The notes under the pieces are model-generated. The model saw only the letters and a list, made by a program, of their open reading frames with translations. It did no database searches and was not told where the DNA came from. Made by a program: the position numbers and the translations under genes. Below are positions 60,601 to 64,000 of a DNA stretch of 64,000 bases, one piece after another (within the stretch, counting starts at the first letter, position 1; every line of letters begins with the position of its first letter). This DNA comes from Lepidurus packardi. Lineage: Eukaryota; Arthropoda; Branchiopoda; Notostraca; Triopsidae. The stretch spans positions 1 through 64,000 of the forward strand of contig JAKZAN010000173.1 of NCBI GenBank assembly GCA_023053545.1, read 5' to 3'.

Positions 60601-61805
60601 TCTCCAACCCTCAACTTTTAAATATTGCCCGAGATTGGCTGCAAAAGCTGAAAGGCGGCAATAAAGTTTGCAAATTGAACAAGGCCCTGTATGGTCTGCG
60701 ACAATCAGGACGCCAGTTGTATTTGCGTTTGGATGAAGAGCTCAAAAAGTTGGGCTTTTCCCCTTTAAAGACTGACAACTGTATCTACACAAAGACGGTC
60801 AACGAAACCATCCAGGTAGTAGCAATTTATGTAGACGACATACTTATTGCAACTAATGACTCGGACGAGATGCAGAAGATCAAGTTGAATCTTAGCAACA
60901 GTTTCCAAATGACAAACCTGGGTAAGATCCATTACTGCTTGGGGATAGAGTTCGAGCAAGACGTTAAAAGGAGAACCATTACCATGAAGCAGCAGAAGTA
61001 CGTTGAGTCGTTGTTGCAACGTTTTGAAATGTCCGATTGCAACCCGGTCAGTACACCCATGAACCCTAGCGAAGTTTTGAGAAAGCCACAGCAAGAAAAA
61101 GGGGTGAAAATGGAGTACCCTTACCAGAACCTGATTGGTTGCCTAATGTATCTCGCCGTCTCAACTAGACCGGACATATCATATGCGGTAAGTGCGTTGA
61201 GCCAGTTCAACACCTGTTATGGAGAAGAGCACTGGCGTGCAGCAAAAAGGGTGTTGCGGTATTTGAAAGGAACCCAAAACTTTGGATTGACATATGACGG
61301 ACGAGACGAAGATGGACTCCAGGGGTTTGTAGATGCAGATTGGGCCAATTGTCCTGATAACAGGAGATCATACACGGGTTACGTGTTTAAATTGGCCGGT
61401 GCTGCCATAAGTTGGGAGGCTCGGAAACAGAGAACTGTAGCATTATCGTCGACGGAAGCGGAATACATGGCTCTATCAGAAGCGTCGAAAGAAGCCATTT
61501 ATTTGCGGAATTTTCTGGCTGAGTTGGATACACCCCAGGGACCGGTCCCCTTGCATAATGATAATCGTGGGGCGGGGGAACTTGTGAAAAACCCCGTTTT
61601 TCATGCACGCACCAAACATATCGACGTGCGCCATCATTTTATCCGCGAAGTTTTTGAGAGAAACGAGATTCTGCCCGTGAACTGCAGGACAGAAAAAATG
61701 ATAGCCGATGCCCTAACCAAAGCACTGCCGGCCCCGAAGCACAACTTTTGCATTGAGGAAATGGGGCTTGGAGACGTGAGTCAAGTTCACGAAGAAAACA
61801 TGTGA
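57663..61805 (+). CDS. Copia gag-pol polyprotein
   Basis: Open from 57618; the Met at 57663 (MAEAKFRIEPLTRDNYDTW) matches the usual Copia gag start and gives 1380 residues. Domain positions counted from 57618: gag 16-220; zinc knuckle CYRCKKPGHRAAEC about 243-256; aspartic protease LDSGATSHM about 291; GAG-pre-integrase MKWHERLGHLN about 415; integrase core with D in HADICGP (about 484), D in QTDNGKEF (about 549) and E in AERKNRT (about 585); an acidic/basic linker 720-830 with a tandem duplication; RT from ETFSPVARI, with VHQMDVVTAFLNG, KALYGLRQS and the active site YVDDI (about 1071); RNase H VDADWAN (about 1239) and SSTEAEYMALSEA (about 1277). No stop, frameshift or lost catalytic residue is seen. 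All products would come from one polyprotein cut by its own protease. Confidence 0.95.
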   Translation: MAEAKFRIEPLTRDNYDTWKLQAEALLVKTDGWQYVDGSSVKPEPTENAATIRAWEVGDKKAKADLILCISASELKQVKNCKTASELWLKLEVIYQSKGPARKATLLKRLTLAKLKEAENVKKHMDEFFDTVDKLQEMDIEVNDDLLSIMLLYSLPCAFDNFRCAIESRDELPKPEALRIKILEESQARSSQEEEDSTKAMFAKRGNRMERSKINQSEKQVKGAKFKCYRCKKPGHRAAECLAPKPVTDDQEDSNAAVEYALHNVSSLPEKKFWCLDSGATSHMTSETGRFLNMKPLRKALHLPNNQTAEITGVGDVKLAIGDGVNATLFQALHVPELKTNLMSVGKIVDKGYEVVFKRDAAYVMDENREAILVAHRKGNLYLVESANLLSETQSKSNIMKWHERLGHLNGTQLRQMAIQKKAWGLTFNSRDLLDMCETCVKGKQTQTPFPTKDPNNDQRSPDLLEIVHADICGPMRTGSIGGSLYFAVFVDDKSRWTEVRFLQRKSDVFAAFKMYKAAVEKQTGKKIKFLQTDNGKEFCNKEFNAYLSLEGIQRRTTVPYTPQQNGIAERKNRTLLDAARCMMIQSNLPPRFWAEAISTANYVRNRCPSRALCGETAYRVWTGKKPTVAHCQQFGCLELALDKSPTKDKFAPRSKECVFVGYSSEAKAYRLWSLTERKIIVSRDVKFLNKFQTEGRYEEILQDDQCATREAFNEEKSIEREEEEIDLEIPVAPNNERARTDRARTDSSSTNPESLVTIKKRKMPGRPRLARTGKPGRPTKIYKLASVPAESQATDESSTKIYKFASVPAESQATDESSTEQQVNLVTSSDPLNLKEALNGDNSKEWKAAMLEEFKAHMVNGTWDLVDRQISRKPLGNRFVLKTKFRADGHIERRKVRLVAKGYSQLEGVDYQETFSPVARIGSIRTLMALAVKKGLIVHQMDVVTAFLNGKIEEEVYMKVPDELEPLLEEYVSKADSEVSNPQLLNIARDWLQKLKGGNKVCKLNKALYGLRQSGRQLYLRLDEELKKLGFSPLKTDNCIYTKTVNETIQVVAIYVDDILIATNDSDEMQKIKLNLSNSFQMTNLGKIHYCLGIEFEQDVKRRTITMKQQKYVESLLQRFEMSDCNPVSTPMNPSEVLRKPQQEKGVKMEYPYQNLIGCLMYLAVSTRPDISYAVSALSQFNTCYGEEHWRAAKRVLRYLKGTQNFGLTYDGRDEDGLQGFVDADWANCPDNRRSYTGYVFKLAGAAISWEARKQRTVALSSTEAEYMALSEASKEAIYLRNFLAELDTPQGPVPLHNDNRGAGELVKNPVFHARTKHIDVRHHFIREVFERNEILPVNCRTEKMIADALTKALPAPKHNFCIEEMGLGDVSQVHEENM
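60001..60120 (+). repeat. 60-bp tandem duplication in the Copia integrase-RT linker
   Basis: Two adjacent 60-bp units (60001-60060 and 60061-60120) differ at only two bases and encode KIYK(L/F)ASVPAESQATDESST twice. A smaller 15-bp duplication (AGAGCCCGGACTGAT) lies at about 59874-59903. Both keep the frame and lie in a non-catalytic linker. Confidence 0.9.
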
Positions 61806-61828
61806 GCAAGTGAAGTGACCTAAATTTC

Positions 61829-61837
61829 GAGGGGGGG
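61829..61837 (+). other. Copia polypurine tract
   Basis: GAGGGGGGG directly before the 3' LTR and 24 bp after the ORF stop; it is the expected plus-strand primer. Confidence 0.88.
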
Positions 61838-62035
61838 TGTTGTGTTGAGTCCGAAATTTGGACACAACACTTCCTTGTTCTCTTTTGTTTCTGTCAGCTT
61901 TCCCCTTTGTTTCCTTTTCTGTTTTTTCCCTTTCTACCTTCCGTTGTAACCTGGGCAGTCTTCCTCAATACTTCCAACAATACAGTTGTGTTATCGTTTC
62001 ACAGAAAGAGTGTTTTCGATCAAATATTTACAACA
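61838..62035 (+). repeat. Copia 3' LTR, 198 bp
   Basis: Same length and, by eye, same sequence as the 5' LTR, ending TATTTACAACA. It is followed directly by the 20-bp satellite. Identity of the LTRs implies little time since transposition or recent gene conversion. Confidence 0.95.
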
Positions 62036-64000
62036 GAATTAAATCAGACCGTAATGAATTAATTAATTCCGTAATGGATTAATTAAGTCCGTAATGAATT
62101 AATTCAGTCCGTAAGGAAATAATTAAGTCCGTAATGAATTAATTGAGTCCGTAAGGAATTATTTCAGTCCCCAAGGAATTAATTCAGTCGGTAAAGAATT
62201 AATTCAGTCCATAAGTAGTTAATTCAGTCCGTAATTAATTAATTCAGTCCGTAAGGAATTAATTCAGTCCGTAACTAATTAATTCAGTAAGTAAGGAATT
62301 CAATCAATCATAAAGAATTAATTCAGTTCGAAGGAATTAATTCAGTCCGTAATGAATTATTTAAGTCCGTAATTAATTAATTCAGTCCGTAAGGAATTAA
62401 TTCAGTCCGTAACTAATTAATTCAGTCAGTAAGGAATTAATTCAGTACGAAAGGAATTAATTAAGTCGGTAAGGATTTAATTAAGTCCGTAATGAATTAA
62501 TTAATTCCGTAATGAATTAATTCAGTCCGTAAGGAATTAATTCAGTTTGTAATTAATTAATTCTGTTTGTAATGAATTAATTCAGTCCGTAAGTAGTTAA
62601 TTCAGTCCGTAAATAATTAATTCAGTCCGTAAGGAATTAATTAAGTCCGTTACTAATTAATTCAGTAAGTAAGGAATTCAATCAATCATAAAGAACTAAT
62701 TCAGTCCGTAAGGAATTAATTATGTCGGTAAGGAATTAATTCATTCCGTAAGAAATTATTTATGTCGGTAAGGAATTAAGTCAGTCCGTAAGGAATTAAT
62801 TCATTCCGTAAGGAATTAATTCAGTCCGTAAGGAATTAATTCCTTCCGTAAAGAATTAGTCAGTCCGTAAGGAATTAATTCAGTCCGTAAGGAATTAATT
62901 CAGTCCGTAAGGAATTAATTCATTCCGTAAGGAATTAATTCAGTCCGTAAGGAATTAATTCCGTCCGTAAAGAATTAGTTCATTCCGTAAGGAATTTATT
63001 AAGTTCGTAAGGAATTAATTCAGTCCGTAAGGAATTAATTCAGTCCGCAAGGAATTAATTTAGTCCGTAATGAATTAATTAAGTCCGTAAGGAATTAATT
63101 CAGTCCACAAGGAATTAATTCAGTCCGTAAGTAGTTAATTAAGTCCGTAATGAATTAATTTACTGCGTAAGGAAATAATTCAGTTCACAAGGAATTAATT
63201 GAGTCCGTAAGTAGTTAATTCAGTCCGAAATGAATTAATTAATACCGTAACGAATTAATTCAGTCCGTAAGGAATTTATTCAGTAGGTAAGGAATTAATT
63301 TAGTCGGTAAGGATTTAATTAAGTCCGTAATGAATTAATTCAGTCCGTAATGAATTAACTACTTCCGTAAGGACTTAGTTCAGTCCGTAAGGAAATAATT
63401 CAGTCCGTAAGGAAATAATTAAGTCCGTAATGAATTAATTAAGTCCGTAAGAATTTAATTCAGTCCCCAAGGAATTAATTCAGTTTGTAATGAATTAATT
63501 CAGTTTGTAATGAATTAATTCAGTCCGTAAGTAGTTAATTCAGTCCGTAAATAATTAATTCAGTCCGTAAGGAATTAATTAAGTCCGTAACTAATTAATT
63601 CAGTAAGTAAGGAATTCAATCAATCAAAAAGAACTAATTCAGTCCGTAAGGAATTAATTCAGTCCGTAAGGAATTAATTCAGTCCGTAGTGAATTAAGTA
63701 AGTCCGTAATTAATTAATTCAGTCCGTAAGGAATTAATTCAGTCCGTAAGGAATTAATTCAGTACGTAAAGAATTAATTCAGTCTGTAAGAAATTAATTC
63801 AGTCTGTAAAGAAATGATTGAGTCCGTAAGGAATTTATTCAGTCCGTAAGGAATTTATTCAGTCCGCAAGGAATTTATTCAGTCCGTAAGGAATTAATTC
63901 AGTCCGTAAGGAATTAATTAAGTCCGTAAGGAATTAATTCAGTCCGTAAGGAATTAATTCAGTCTCTAAGGAACTAATTAAGTACGTAAAGAATTAATTC
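62036..64000. repeat. 20-bp satellite (AATTAATTCAGTCCGTAAGG)
   Basis: About 98 tandem copies of a 20-bp unit, running to the window end. Variation sits mainly in the middle and last bases (CAGT/AAGT, TAAGG/TAATG, AGTAGTT). A distinctive variant pair, AGTAAGTAAGGAATTCAATC followed by a shortened unit, recurs near 62286, 62663 and 63602 and shows local higher-order duplication. Unrelated to the 123-bp satellite except for its AT content. No ORF, promoter or RNA gene is evident. Confidence 0.96.

Larger units (their letters stand above)
57364..62035 (+). mobile_element. Complete Ty1/Copia retrotransposon, 4672 bp
   Basis: Full structure: two 198-bp LTRs that look identical by eye, a half-tRNA primer site, one uninterrupted gag-pol ORF and a polypurine tract abutting the 3' LTR. 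Left flank is the 123-bp satellite, right flank the 20-bp satellite. The five bases on either side (ATTTA and GAATT) do not match, so no target-site duplication is present. It looks recent and possibly functional, but at a rearranged location. Confidence 0.95.

Noticed and set aside
62036-64000. CRISPR-like array of 20-bp units
   Set aside because: There are no spacers; repeats are directly adjacent and the context is eukaryotic.
1-64000. tRNA, rRNA or other RNA genes
   Set aside because: No cloverleaf-like or rRNA-like sequence seen; tRNA similarity is limited to primer-binding sites.

Overview
The window is eukaryotic and holds no intact host gene. It is a satellite-rich, heterochromatin-like block loaded with LTR retrotransposons of all three large classes: BEL/Pao, Ty3/Gypsy with an envelope gene, and Ty1/Copia. 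An env-bearing Gypsy, a Pao element primed by tRNA-Gly and a Copia element primed by an internal half of initiator Met-tRNA together point to an arthropod. A crustacean such as a water flea is a guess; the sequence itself does not settle it.

Layout. Positions 1-10783, 24403-26989 and 42379-57363 are one AT-rich satellite. Its main period is 123 bp, made of a 33-bp and two 45-bp modules that appear to derive from an 11-bp ancestor. It is further organised into local higher-order repeats of about 347/470, 570, 645, 1506 and 1656/2058 bp. Every long ORF in it lies on the minus strand; I read these as a by-product of module lengths divisible by three, not as genes.

Two near-identical composite retroelements sit in this satellite on the minus strand: copy 1 at 10784-24402 and copy 2 at 26990-42378. 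Each reads (minus strand, 5' to 3'): Pao LTR, tRNA-Gly primer site, Pao gag/protease/RT/RNase H, a Pao integrase cut off inside its catalytic core, then directly a Gypsy gag, pol and env, and in copy 2 a Gypsy 3' LTR. The two outer LTRs of copy 2 therefore come from different superfamilies. The Pao-Gypsy junction and several pol lesions are shared, so fusion and decay came before a tandem duplication that also carried the flanking satellite. After that, copy 1 lost about 1.17 kb (Gypsy LTR and env tail). Copy 2 gained 817 bp in place of 23 bp of pol; this insert carries the 5' part of a host-like alpha-1,3-fucosyltransferase (GT10) gene on the plus strand.

Positions 57364-62035 are a structurally complete, apparently young Copia element on the plus strand: two 198-bp LTRs that look identical, a perfect primer site, a polypurine tract and one uninterrupted polyprotein of about 1380 residues. 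It lies exactly between the 123-bp satellite and a second, unrelated 20-bp satellite (62036-64000), with no target-site duplication. That implies rearrangement through the element or an assembly join.

The only candidate for autonomous function is the Copia element. The Pao and Gypsy pol genes are broken in both copies, while the Gypsy env ORF is still open, complete in copy 2.
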